From assembly GCA_030549815.1 (NCBI GenBank), contig JAUQQQ010000001.1:154873-199845 (forward strand): a DNA stretch of 44,973 nt, in the 5' to 3' direction. Positions 1-8,470 of this stretch are shown in pieces. Both the position numbers and the translations under genes were made by a program. The notes beneath the pieces were generated by a model that worked only from the letters and a program-made list of their open reading frames with translations, did no database searches and was not told the origin of the DNA. Numbering within the stretch: position 1 is the first letter of the stretch; every line of letters starts with the position of its first letter. Source of the DNA: a bacterium. Lineage in GTDB: Bacteria > DRYD01.

Positions 1-819
1 AGCAGCAAGTAGGAACCCCATAAAATCCAACTCTTGCCACTTATTACCCTTTTTCCACTCTTTAATTAGATATCTTCCATTCCTTCCTTTCTGAACATCA
101 TCCACCCATTCTTTCACATTTTTCGAAAAATCAACAATATAGATATTCAGGTTATGGAAGACAGAAGGTGTATTTTCAAAAGGTTTCCACTCATAAACCG
201 TTTTAATATATTCCAACTGTTTTTTATACCACTGACCAACATCTTCATCAATAACAAATTTTAATTTGAAATCTTTGAGAATTTCGTTAAAATTAGGGTT
301 ATTAGTTGATATAATAGAACCGAATCCTCTTCTACTTCTACTTCCAAAATTACCCAAATACAAAGAACACCAAAAAGAACTTAAAAAAACCTTTATTTCA
401 TCCTCTTTTAAAAAAGGATGAAAATGAAATGTGATTTTAAAATCCTGATACTGATCCTGAACTATAAACTCTCTTTGCTCCTTGTTTTCATTTTTTTCAT
501 TTTTAAACCTTTGATCAAGAGAAAAACCGATATAATTAATTCCATTACCCTGGATAACATACCCTTTATCGTTGAAATATTTTTCAAATTTTTGTGGTTT
601 GAAGTTATTTTCTTCAATTTGGATTTTTACCATTCCTTTTTGTGAGGTACTGCCAGCGGTTCCAAAAAGTTTATTTTCAAGTTCTTTTGTGCCTCCAAGC
701 AATCTAAACCAGTATCTTATAACACCGTTAAAAGACTGTGTTCTCAATTCAGGTTGTTTAGAAGCTCCCCCCATAAACAACGGAGTAATTATCTTTAGAT
801 TAAAATCTACTTTCTTCAT
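1..819 (-). CDS. cmr1: Cmr1 (Cas7-like subunit of type III-B effector), 3' end cut by window edge
   Basis: This reading frame has no stop and runs off the left edge, leaving 273 codons. The translation starts MKKVDFNLKIITPLFMGGAS, followed by LRTQSFNGVIRYWFR and LFGTAGS. This is the Cmr1 pattern of a TPxFxGGA strand, a kG-lR-WfR helix and an E-LFG-S segment. Further on comes the glycine-rich loop GNFGSRSRRGFGS, typical of RAMP proteins. In known Cmr complexes Cmr1 sits near the 3' end of the crRNA and helps capture target RNA. The ATG has a GGAGG site upstream and lies 19 nt after cmr5, so it is the fifth gene of the operon. A cmr6 gene would be expected further left, outside the window. Confidence 0.9.
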   Translation of the reverse strand, partial: MKKVDFNLKIITPLFMGGASKQPELRTQSFNGVIRYWFRLLGGTKELENKLFGTAGSTSQKGMVKIQIEENNFKPQKFEKYFNDKGYVIQGNGINYIGFSLDQRFKNEKNENKEQREFIVQDQYQDFKITFHFHPFLKEDEIKVFLSSFWCSLYLGNFGSRSRRGFGSIISTNNPNFNEILKDFKLKFVIDEDVGQWYKKQLEYIKTVYEWKPFENTPSVFHNLNIYIVDFSKNVKEWVDDVQKGRNGRYLIKEWKKGNKWQELDFMGFLLAA

Positions 820-838
820 TTATCACTCCTCCAAAGTT

Positions 839-1231
839 TTAGAATTTAATGTCGGCAATCCTTTTAATAAGATTAGCGATAAACAAGGCTTCCATCGTTA
901 TCCTTCTTTTTTTAATATAATTATTACTTAGTAAGATTTCCTTCAATTCATTTTCTTGTTCTTGTTTAATCAGTCCTTTTTCTTTGAGCCATAGTTCAAG
1001 TATTCTAATTATTTTCCCAGCTTCTCCATCTTTCTTTTCTTTCTTTTTTTTCTCTTTGAGAAAATAAAAAGTTGGGAAAAAGCCATTTTGAATAATATAA
1101 AATGGTAAATTTCGAGAAATATGAAATTCTTTTTGTTCTCTAAATTCATCGTTTATAATTTTAATAGCCTTTTGTTCATCTGTTAACGATTTTTGATTAA
1201 TGGATTTTTGATTATTATTTTGATTGTCCAT
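839..1231 (-). CDS. cmr5: Cmr5 small subunit of type III-B effector
   Basis: A small, mostly helical protein (about 130 residues) that in type III-B complexes forms the inner filament beside Cmr4 along the crRNA-target duplex. The Cmr5 pattern is visible: RNLPFYIIQNGFFPTFYFLK, a charged linker, ILELWLKEKG, and a last helix with EALFIANLIKRIADI. I chose the ATG at 1231 because GAGAGG lies just upstream; a longer start at 1249 is possible. It overlaps the end of cmr4. The N-terminus is Asn/Gln/Ser-rich and the middle holds a lysine/glutamate run (KKKKEKKDGE), so it is more low-complexity than most Cmr5 proteins. Confidence 0.88.
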   Translation of the reverse strand: MDNQNNNQKSINQKSLTDEQKAIKIINDEFREQKEFHISRNLPFYIIQNGFFPTFYFLKEKKKKEKKDGEAGKIIRILELWLKEKGLIKQEQENELKEILLSNNYIKKRRITMEALFIANLIKRIADIKF

Positions 1232-2180
1232 TTTTCTGCACCTCTCCATTAATAAGAATAGCTTTAACTATACCCTTTCCAAGAGTTTCGTCTCCACCTA
1301 ACTGCAAGATTCCGTTTACATTATTTAAGACCTCTTCTATTTTTTGTAACACTCTTTCATTTTGTTGTTCATTTTGTTGTTTATTTTGTTTTCCATTTTG
1401 TTGATCTCTTTTATTAGCGAAGATAAAAGAATAGAATATGCTTTCTGCGGGGATAAGTTCTTCTGTGAAAAGAGCTTTATTTTCCACAGTTCCCGTCTCC
1501 TGATTTATTCTTATCCTCGTCCTTATCTCAACAGAATACTTAACAAAATCCGAAAAAACATCATCTGAAACAATAGCTAAATGTCTTTTAATAAAATCAA
1601 AATCTAATCCATTAGAATTGAAAATTATTTCAAAAGAATCAAAATCATTTAAATTATTCTTATTTTCTACCTTAAAGCTAAACTCTTCTAATCCAACAGC
1701 ATCATTTTCAATTTTAATATCTGATTGTTTGTCAACAATAACTTCATCATCTTTCAGTTCTAATTTTTCTAATTTCGAATTTTGAAATAATTGGTATTTC
1801 TGTAGAATTCCTAAAATTTTCAATTCGTTAAAGAATTTTTTAATAACGAAAGGGCAGGTTATGTAAGCAAAAATTCCTTTTACAGATCTTACGGGATAAA
1901 ATAGTATTTTTGCGTCAGTTATAGAAATGATAGAGGCTCTTTCTTCAGCATCATTTTCAGGACCAAATATCTCCTTAACCTTCTCCTTTTTTATAATTTC
2001 ATTGTTAATCCTCATACAAAGAGCTCTTAGAACTCCTTTAATTCCACTTGCCCAGAGAGTAGGGAATCCCGTATGCTTTTCCCTTTGAACCACATTATCT
2101 ACATAAGACACACTTTGACCAGCACCCATATGAATAGGAGTCAAACAATGAAACAATATTAATCCCTTCTCATTAAACAT
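1215..2180 (-). CDS. cmr4: Cmr4 (Cas7 backbone, target-RNA nuclease) of type III-B effector
   Basis: Backbone RAMP protein that binds crRNA and cuts target RNA at 6-nt intervals in characterised complexes. The N-terminus has FHCLTPIHMGAGQS, YVDNVVQREKHTGFPTLWAS and GIKGVLRAL, the Cmr4 signature of an H-G-G loop, the thumb with its aspartate and the S-KG-lR helix. Asp28 aligns with the catalytic aspartate (Asp26 in Pyrococcus furiosus Cmr4). The C-terminus has LQLGGDETLGKGIV, the usual G-G-T-GkG motif. The ATG at 2180 is preceded by AAGGAGGTAATTAAT and lies one base after the cmr3 stop. An Asn/Gln/Lys-rich stretch (NKRDQQNGKQNKQQNEQQN) is an unusual insertion near residues 260-280. Confidence 0.93.
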   Translation of the reverse strand: MFNEKGLILFHCLTPIHMGAGQSVSYVDNVVQREKHTGFPTLWASGIKGVLRALCMRINNEIIKKEKVKEIFGPENDAEERASIISITDAKILFYPVRSVKGIFAYITCPFVIKKFFNELKILGILQKYQLFQNSKLEKLELKDDEVIVDKQSDIKIENDAVGLEEFSFKVENKNNLNDFDSFEIIFNSNGLDFDFIKRHLAIVSDDVFSDFVKYSVEIRTRIRINQETGTVENKALFTEELIPAESIFYSFIFANKRDQQNGKQNKQQNEQQNERVLQKIEEVLNNVNGILQLGGDETLGKGIVKAILINGEVQKNGQSK

Positions 2181-2181
2181 A

Positions 2182-3285
2182 TTAATTACCTCCTTCTTTT
2201 GCAATTATACCTAAATTTGATCCGATAAAATTTTTAGGTTTATTAAAAAACGTAACAACATCAATAATGCAATCTTGTTTAGGTTTAACATAGAATACGC
2301 TTCCTGGTTTCAAAGCGCGCTTGGTAAAATTAGTTAGCTGCAATACTTTGGAATTAATTGCCAAATTACAAAGTCCCCTACTCGCTACTGCAATTATATC
2401 AAAATTATTATTGTTTTCGCAACTTAAAGAGTCAAATGAAGAATTTTCATCAAGAGTAAAATAAGTTAAAAATAAAATTCTATAAATATTATCTTTTTTT
2501 AATTCTATTTTTTGTTCAAAATAATCTTTAAAATTTTCTAGTTCTACATTAAAGGAAGCGGTTCTCATTTCTCCTCCTAATTTTATAACTCCCACTTTTC
2601 TAAGATACTCCACTAACTCATTTTCACCTTCGAATCTGCTTTTAATATTGCTATTATTCTTATTATCGAAATCAAATTCGACAAAAAACACGAATTTCCA
2701 TCCATTTTTTAGCCTACTAAAAACTATTCTATAAAGAGCATCATCGTCTTTGACGGTATTTGTTTGGTTATCAATCTTAATTCCAATTCTTCCTTCTTTT
2801 TCAAAAATTTCACTGTAGTGAGCCACATAACTACTGTCTATATCCTCATTTTCCAACCATTTTTCTAGACCTTTCAAAGATAAGAATCCATTGAAATTTT
2901 CTACCTCATCAGGACCTTTATAAAACAAACAAGATTCATTAATTTTAGGTTCATAAATTTTATTTGTATAATTAGATTTTACTAAAATTTGTTTATTTTC
3001 ATCAAGTAAAGACAAGCAATGAAAGGTATTATTATTTTTTGATTTTACGATATTGGCAGGAAAAGGGAAATATAAAGTTTCACCCTTTATTAAAAAAGGA
3101 CCATAAACATTTTTTAGAATTTTATTTTCGTTGATACCAGGAAGATCCTGGAAGATTGAAGAGATAGCACCGGCAAAAGTATGAGGAAAAGGGAACTCTA
3201 TACTCTGAACAACTGACCCGATATTAAAAGGTTTCCCCCCACCAAAAAATAATACATCAAAAGGCTCTATACAAAATTTTATCAT
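2182..3285 (-). CDS. cmr3: Cmr3 (Cas5-like) subunit of type III-B effector
   Basis: Cmr3 holds the 5' handle of the crRNA next to Cas10. The start MIKFCIEPFDVLFFGGGKPF followed by SIEFPFPHTFAGAI is the family pattern (D-L-F-dgkPF, then S-FP-PhT-aGA). A late KPGSVFYVK resembles the G-vf segment common to Cas5 and Cmr3. At 367 residues it is of normal length. The start codon overlaps the cas10 stop by 4 nt (ATGA), showing translational coupling. No truncation is seen. Confidence 0.9.
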   Translation of the reverse strand: MIKFCIEPFDVLFFGGGKPFNIGSVVQSIEFPFPHTFAGAISSIFQDLPGINENKILKNVYGPFLIKGETLYFPFPANIVKSKNNNTFHCLSLLDENKQILVKSNYTNKIYEPKINESCLFYKGPDEVENFNGFLSLKGLEKWLENEDIDSSYVAHYSEIFEKEGRIGIKIDNQTNTVKDDDALYRIVFSRLKNGWKFVFFVEFDFDNKNNSNIKSRFEGENELVEYLRKVGVIKLGGEMRTASFNVELENFKDYFEQKIELKKDNIYRILFLTYFTLDENSSFDSLSCENNNNFDIIAVASRGLCNLAINSKVLQLTNFTKRALKPGSVFYVKPKQDCIIDVVTFFNKPKNFIGSNLGIIAKEGGN

Positions 3286-6104
3286 CCTTCAACACCTACC
3301 TTGTAATCTTCCTTGAAATAACTTTCATCAAATTTCAAAAAATCATCAGCTCTTATTTCGCTTGCCAAAAACCGAGCAATAACTAAAAAGTTAGCAAAAT
3401 AAACCATCGATTTTCTATTATCTTTAATATCTTCTAAAAAGAAATCAAAAGTAGATTTAATATAATCAAAATTACTCTTATCCCCCTTACTTGAATTATA
3501 AAATATTCTTTTTAATTCGATATTAAATAAACAGGTATCACACTCTATTTGTTCTTCTACCAATTGAAGAATTTTATAAGCAAATCTTGAGGAGACTTCT
3601 CCCTCTCTAAACATTTTGATAATATTTAATAAACGTGGTATTAGCCTCCATTTTCCACCAGTAATTCTGATTTCTCCTGAGTTTTTTATAACCTTTATGC
3701 AGAAAGAATTTCCATTGAATTCATTTTTTGCCAATTTTTCTGTTAATCTTGCTTCTTCGATTGCCAGATATAGGGGATATTTATAATGAACGATAGTTAT
3801 TCCTGTGCTTGCAGTAGCTTTGGAAGATAGTGTAGATTTGAAACTTTCTTGCAATTTATAAGCACAGGCAAATACAGAATCGATAGGTAGTAAAGCCAGC
3901 ACATCGTCTCCACCAGCATAAACCACTTTACCATAAAACTCATCCTCAACCACCTTTTTGACTTCTTCTAAAGCGAAATGAGATAGCCTCCTACTAAATA
4001 ACTGGTGTATTGAAGGACTATTAGGATGCTTCTTATAGATAATATCAGGACAAATTTTTCTAATAGCCTCTACCACCTTTAGATGAATTGATTGTTCAAT
4101 AGTTAAATTAAATTCTCCTTTTAGCCATTTGCCTATTCGGTCCCCATCCATCATCAATATAGCATAATATCGAGAAGGATTTATTTGATACTTTTCAAGG
4201 TCTCCTTTTATTTCTTTTAGTTTATCTTCATCCACCTCCACACCGTATTCTCTTTTTATTCTTTTCTTATCATAGTTTTCCTTAATCAACCACTGCCCAT
4301 CTATATTAAAAAGAGGATTGCATTTCAGTTTAGGAACAGAAAATGAATTCTGATTAATTTTTTGTTGAATCTCTTGAATTTTTTTGATAAAATCTGGGTC
4401 AATATTTTGATTGATAATCTTCGTTCCGATTGATGCCATTTCAGATGTAGATGGAAACTTTAATTTGATACCCAATTTTTCATCAGCAAAGAGAGGGAAC
4501 AGGCGTTTAGTAATACAAACACCACACAAATGCTCATTTTCTTGTATTAAATTTATTAAACTTCTGTAATTTCTATTTTCTTTACATAAATCTTGAATTT
4601 TTATTATTGCGTTAAACTCTCCACATAGAGTGCATTTGCGTTCATCTGATTCATAAAATAAGTTTTTGATTGGATTTCTAAAACTTTTTCTTGCAGCTAA
4701 CAACTTTTCAACCAAAACCAAAAGCAATGAATAAACAGATCCCAACTTAGTTGTAGTTTTATAAGCAGGATTTTCTGTTAAAAATTTCACGATTTCAAGT
4801 AATTCATTATCATTAGATAAACTTACCAAAAATCTATAGTCTTGTATGGCTTTCTCATGTGATGTCTTAGTTTCTGAATTAATATCCAATTCATCAGTCC
4901 AAGGTAGGATAGCCCAATAAATTTGGAAGTAAGACAGCAAATGTTCCTCTATTTTTTCATAAGAGGTAAATCCGAGTTTTTGTGATATAAATTCAGATAG
5001 TTCGTGTATGGCGTTTTTGAAACTTTCCTCAACTTTTGAAGCAATATTAACATCAAAAGGAATGATAGCCAAAAATCTATTTGGAAAGTTCGCTATCATC
5101 AATTTTTCTTCGTTATATTGTAATTTATTAACATCATCTTTTACATAATCTTTCAATTTTTCGATTATTTTTTTATCTACGAGTGGTTGAAAAAGGAGAT
5201 TTGGATAAATAATATGATCAGGTCCGTATTCATCAATTATAAATTCCATTGCTTTAAAAGTTAGATAAGAAAGAATATAACTACCACTCCACAGATCTGA
5301 GGTTTTTCTTGCTACCTTTATGAAGTCTTGAACAGGATTTATAGTGAACAAAAGGAATGCAGGAACCTTATTATCGGTGATACAAGCATAAACGGCACTG
5401 GTTTGAACAAGGTGATCGTATATCGAATGATTGGGAGCTCTGGTATCAGCCGGTAAATATTCGATCCCATCTATAAGTGGGACAAAACGCCATAAAAACC
5501 AATACGCAGCCTCATATGCAGCATCATACTTATCCTGCTTGTCCTTATTAAAATCTTTTACAGTATCAATAATTTTTTCATAATCTTCTTTTACTTTTTC
5601 CTTACTAAAATAATGTTTAATATTTATTTTTTTGTTTTCGTCAAGAATATCAATAAATTCAGTATCTTTAAAATCTACTTTTATTTGTTCATTATTAGAA
5701 AAATCCTTTACAACAATTCTACTCATTGCAGAAGCAATATGATCAGCGTAATCAATAAATTTATTTTCTGTGTATTCTCCCAAACCTACCTCTTCTTGTT
5801 TGTTTTTCGCTTCTTTTTCATGTTCTACAATATCCGGAGCTTTAGGTTTATTTTCTATGTATTCACCTAAACCTACCTCTTCTTGTTTACTTTCCGCTTC
5901 TTTTTCATGTCCTACAGTATCAGGAGCTTTAGGTTTATTTTCTATGTATTCAACCAAACCTACTTTTTCCATTATCCTCTCCGCTTCTTTTTTGTGGCCT
6001 CTAATATCAAAAGCTTTATAAATGGGGTCGTGTAGGAAAGCAGCGACTTTTCCTCTAAATCTTTTTTCTTTAGATTTTTCTTCTTTAGATTTTTCCTGAC
6101 TCAT
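3282..6104 (-). CDS. cmr2: Cas10/Cmr2, type III-B signature subunit with HD and GGDD motifs
   Basis: Large subunit of the Cmr complex: the HD domain can cleave ssDNA and the palm domain makes cyclic oligoadenylates when target RNA is bound. The HD motif is FLHDP (His25-Asp26), with YADHIASAMSR (residues 119-129) as the later HD-domain helix. A zinc-finger-like pair follows (CTLC and CGVC), then MDGDRIGKWLKG of the first palm region, and GGDD at residues 731-734 (3903-3914). The protein is 940 residues, long for Cmr2. Part of the excess is a charged N-terminus and a tandem 29-residue repeat at residues 36-115. GGAGG lies 6 nt before the ATG. As GGDD is intact, cyclic-oligoadenylate signalling is likely, but no CARF effector gene is present in this window. 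Confidence 0.95.
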   Translation of the reverse strand: MSQEKSKEEKSKEKRFRGKVAAFLHDPIYKAFDIRGHKKEAERIMEKVGLVEYIENKPKAPDTVGHEKEAESKQEEVGLGEYIENKPKAPDIVEHEKEAKNKQEEVGLGEYTENKFIDYADHIASAMSRIVVKDFSNNEQIKVDFKDTEFIDILDENKKINIKHYFSKEKVKEDYEKIIDTVKDFNKDKQDKYDAAYEAAYWFLWRFVPLIDGIEYLPADTRAPNHSIYDHLVQTSAVYACITDNKVPAFLLFTINPVQDFIKVARKTSDLWSGSYILSYLTFKAMEFIIDEYGPDHIIYPNLLFQPLVDKKIIEKLKDYVKDDVNKLQYNEEKLMIANFPNRFLAIIPFDVNIASKVEESFKNAIHELSEFISQKLGFTSYEKIEEHLLSYFQIYWAILPWTDELDINSETKTSHEKAIQDYRFLVSLSNDNELLEIVKFLTENPAYKTTTKLGSVYSLLLVLVEKLLAARKSFRNPIKNLFYESDERKCTLCGEFNAIIKIQDLCKENRNYRSLINLIQENEHLCGVCITKRLFPLFADEKLGIKLKFPSTSEMASIGTKIINQNIDPDFIKKIQEIQQKINQNSFSVPKLKCNPLFNIDGQWLIKENYDKKRIKREYGVEVDEDKLKEIKGDLEKYQINPSRYYAILMMDGDRIGKWLKGEFNLTIEQSIHLKVVEAIRKICPDIIYKKHPNSPSIHQLFSRRLSHFALEEVKKVVEDEFYGKVVYAGGDDVLALLPIDSVFACAYKLQESFKSTLSSKATASTGITIVHYKYPLYLAIEEARLTEKLAKNEFNGNSFCIKVIKNSGEIRITGGKWRLIPRLLNIIKMFREGEVSSRFAYKILQLVEEQIECDTCLFNIELKRIFYNSSKGDKSNFDYIKSTFDFFLEDIKDNRKSMVYFANFLVIARFLASEIRADDFLKFDESYFKEDYKVGVEG
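5760..5999 (-). repeat. 87-bp in-frame tandem repeat inside the cas10 HD domain
   Basis: Residues 36-64, 65-93 and 94-115 of Cas10 are copies with a 29-residue period. Each starts with (G/E)H-K-EA and continues to VGL-EY-ENK; the second and third copies are the closest to each other. The last copy is partial and runs into the normal HD-domain sequence (IDYADHIAS). Confidence 0.93.
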
Positions 6105-6107
6105 TCC

Positions 6108-6170
6108 CTACCTCCAATTTTCAAATTTTTCAAATAATTCTCGTAGGATAATAATTTTATACAAAAACAA
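6108..6170 (-). CDS. Possible 20-codon leader ORF ahead of cas10
   Basis: A TTG codon at 6170 follows AGGAGG plus 8 bases. It opens a frame of 20 codons that ends in TAG four bases before the cas10 ATG, and its last codons (TGG AGG TAG) contain the cas10 ribosome binding site. The spacing would suit a translationally coupled leader peptide. The peptide (LYKIIILRELFEKFENWR at its end) matches nothing I recognise. It may equally be the decayed end of an older gene, or chance. Confidence 0.22.
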   Translation of the reverse strand: MFLYKIIILRELFEKFENWR

Positions 6171-7122
6171 AAATTTTCCTCCTATAAAAAATTTTCATTA
6201 ACATTAATATACATTTATTGATCTAATTTTAGTTTTGAAGAAATTACTTACCAAAAGGGTAACTTAAATAGGGGTTAGATCCAAGTAAACAGTGAATATT
6301 CTTCTCCACAAGTGTGAGTTTGTGTCGTTACAGCCTTACAAGCCTTACAAATCTTGAGACGCGTGAGACTTCATCTGCAGCATACTCTTGAATTAAGTTC
6401 AAAGTATAGCTTTAAAAAAGCAATAATCTTGTTTATGGCATTCTTTCTTTTGTTTTTAATTCTTTCATATTTTCTTGCCTGTTTTGCTCGTTTTTGCCTT
6501 GTTTTTTCTTTATTTCCTTATCTCTTCCTTTTGTTTCAAAAAATGCTTTAAAAAGCATTTTTTGGACTTTCGTAAATAAAGATTTAGTTTCTGTAATCTT
6601 TGACGAACTCAAGATTAGATTTTACTTCATTAACAATCTTTTCTAAATTTTAACTTTGTAAGTAGAATCTCGATCGAAGATAAAATAAGAAAAGTTATTA
6701 TTTATCTTGAAAGCTGATTTCGGGATTCTAAAAATAATTGCATGAAACAAAGGATATTTTGTTTTTCCTTTGCTTTTAGTTAGCAAAACTTCATAAGCTA
6801 AAATTTCAAGTATTTTTTATTCTGAACAAGAAAATATCATCTTCTCGGTAATATTGGTAACTTAGTAAAGTGAAATCATAAAAAGTAGAAAAATACGGAG
6901 TTAAATATCTTTGCTTAATCTATAAAAATAATTTCTTTCAGAAACTTGAAAATAATAAAAAAGAAGATAAATTTTCAGAAAATAGATTAATTAGATATTT
7001 TTTTAGTATTCACGGAAAAGCGAGGTTTTATTTATTTACAAATAAGCTTTCCAGATTTTGGAGAAAAATTTTTTAATAAAAAATAAAAAAATTAATAAAA
7101 TAATAAGGGGTAAAAGTTAGGG
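6171..7122. other. Intergenic region between 23S rRNA and the cmr operon; no convincing gene
   Basis: About 950 nt. It is mostly very AT-rich, but 6265-6410 is less so and contains a direct repeat (agccttaca twice, near 6331-6350) and a near-palindrome gagACGCGTgag near 6356. I could find no 5S rRNA, tRNA or CRISPR repeat in it. The 65-codon plus-strand frame at 6354-6551 starts with TTG, is hydrophobic and ends inside the hairpin at 6538; I do not think it is a gene. The rRNA transcript must end and the cmr promoter must lie somewhere here. Confidence 0.6.
6538..6563. terminator. Perfect inverted repeat, possible bidirectional terminator
   Basis: AAAAAATGCTTT and AAAGCATTTTTT are perfect 12-nt arms around a 2-nt centre. 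Read on either strand the hairpin is preceded by A and ends in six T, as in a bidirectional intrinsic terminator, but its GC content is low. It lies about 560 nt downstream of the 23S 3' end and 430 nt upstream of cas10, so it could stop rRNA read-through. Confidence 0.45.
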
Positions 7123-7254
7123 ATTGTAATGCCTCGGTCGATTAGTACCGGTCACCTTCACCCATTTCTGAGCTTCCAGCTCCGGCCTATATACCGGGTA
7201 TTCTACCCGGGACCTTACCCGCTTGGCGCGGTGGGAGACCTTATCTTGGGGTGT

Positions 7255-7285
<31 letters not shown>

Positions 7286-7572
7286 ACGTCCGCACATGGC
7301 TACCCGGCGCTGCTAACGGCTTAACAGCCGGTACACCAGCGGTGCGTTCGCTCCGGTCCTCTCGTACTAGGAGCGACTCCCCTCAAGTCTCCTGCGGCAG
7401 CAGCAGATAGGGACCGAGCTGTCTCACGACGCTCTGAACCCAGCTCACGTACCGCTTTAACGGGCGAGCAGCCCGACCCTTGGGACCTTCTCCAGCCCCA
7501 GGATGCGATGCACGTTTCTCCATCGTTTCCGATGGCGCAGACTATATCATCACCCTGATTTTTCCAGGGGTC

Positions 7573-7641
7573 CGGCGTTTTGACTTACCTTTTGGTAAGT
7601 CCTTCGGCTACGCGCCTCCAGTCGTTACAGGGTCAAAGGAG
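7573..7641 (-). repeat. Shared ribozyme-core segment, copy in intron L2511
   Basis: This 69-nt segment differs from 8471-8539 in intron L2449 at only two positions (7612 and 7633). It holds the 3' strand of the ORF-closing stem, the P7 5' strand and the P8 region. Apart from the closing stem, core and sequence around the SD, the two introns and their ORFs have diverged strongly. Confidence 0.93.
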
Positions 7642-8220
7642 TTTATATTTCATTACCGGAGGTACATAGTGACGAATAAGATCACAAAAATAATTTGCTT
7701 CCTTAGCTGGTATATAAATCACCCACTGCAACTTGCAAACTCTATGAATTCTACTTTTAATACCAAAATTACTTTTTAACACCTCCGATAATTGCTCAAC
7801 TTCTTTTAGATTGAATGATTGGGTATTTAATCTCAATGCTTTGCAATCTTTACGAAGATGTCCATCATCCATATACCATATTGCTAAAGCTAATACATTA
7901 ACCAATATGTTTTTGATATTTGGAGGTACCCTTTTTTTGTTGTTCACATAGAAAGCTTCTGCATACCAACTCAATTCAGATAAAGTTTTAGTATCCAGCC
8001 TTATGTGTTCATAGTATTTATGTGTGCGCTTGTCCCAGACTTTTACTGCTTTTGGAAATCCATTAACTATTGGCTGCAGCAATTTATACTTCCATTCTAC
8101 ATATTCCCTAACTTTAAATTGGTGATCAATACGCATACGCCATCCTCGGCCATTGCGTTCCAAACAACCGTCACCAAGAAGGCTACCAATAATGACAGAA
8201 TGAATTGGTTCTGGTAACAT
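7633..8220 (-). CDS. LAGLIDADG homing endonuclease of the 23S L2511 intron
   Basis: A 195-residue intron-encoded endonuclease that would cut intronless 23S genes and promote intron homing. Two LAGLIDADG motifs are visible, VIIGSLLGDGCLE near residue 9 and LALAIWYMDDGHLR near residue 110. It is therefore a single-chain pseudo-dimer of the LAGLIDADG_2 type, also found in other rRNA introns. Both acidic active-site residues (the D of GDG and of DDG) are kept. The ATG at 8220 has AAAGGAG six bases upstream, and that SD lies inside the P6-like stem. The stop codon (TGA in CTCCTTTGACC) lies in the ribozyme core, so coding and catalytic RNA overlap. Confidence 0.9.
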   Translation of the reverse strand: MLPEPIHSVIIGSLLGDGCLERNGRGWRMRIDHQFKVREYVEWKYKLLQPIVNGFPKAVKVWDKRTHKYYEHIRLDTKTLSELSWYAEAFYVNNKKRVPPNIKNILVNVLALAIWYMDDGHLRKDCKALRLNTQSFNLKEVEQLSEVLKSNFGIKSRIHRVCKLQWVIYIPAKEANYFCDLIRHYVPPVMKYKLL

Positions 8221-8224
8221 TTTT

Positions 8225-8236
8225 AACTCCTTTGAC
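8225..8236 (-). promoter_or_regulatory. Endonuclease SD buried in a 12-bp intron stem (L2511)
   Basis: Minus-strand GTCAAAGGAGTT contains the AAAGGAG ribosome binding site of the endonuclease. It is exactly complementary to 7632-7643 at the far end of the ORF. When the intron core folds, the SD would be paired and translation blocked. Confidence 0.7.
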
Positions 8237-8470
8237 TTCCCACGGGATTACCCTCGATCCTGGGATTTCCAGTCGTTAGGGCTCCCCCGTTATAAGCCGG
8301 ATGTACCTACAGGGTTACCCCTGTAGAGGCCCAAATCTGAGCCGACATCGAGGTGCCGAACGGCGCCGTCGATATGAACTCTTGGGCGCCACAAGCCTGT
8401 TCACCTTTATCTCAGGTTTCCCTGAGGGTAGACTATATCTTCATCCCTGCTAACCTATTAGCAAGGAGCG

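Larger units (their letters stand above)
7511..8339 (-). mobile_element. Group I intron in 23S, insertion after E. coli position about 2511
   Basis: The 5' exon ends GATGTCGGCT and the 3' exon resumes CATCGCATCCTGGGG. The last exon base is U and the last intron base is G, the two invariant group I splice-site bases. P1 forms between exon GGCU and intron GGCC with the required U-G pair. A P7 pairing is visible (CGACTGG with ATATAGTCTG near 7546-7627), and the S-type element GATATAGTC is present. The 829-nt intron carries a LAGLIDADG ORF in the loop of a 12-bp stem (7632-7643 with 8225-8236) just before the P7 5' strand, so most likely in P6. Confidence 0.9.

Noticed and set aside
418-931. Plus-strand frames at the left edge
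   Set aside because: They are antisense to cmr1 and cmr5, which have family motifs and ribosome binding sites.
5613-6021. Plus-strand frames with repeated PKPTSSC-type sequence
   Set aside because: Antisense shadow of the tandem repeat in cas10.
6354-6551. 65-codon hydrophobic plus-strand frame after 23S
   Set aside because: TTG start, no ribosome binding site, T-rich composition gives the hydrophobic residues, and it ends in a terminator-like hairpin.
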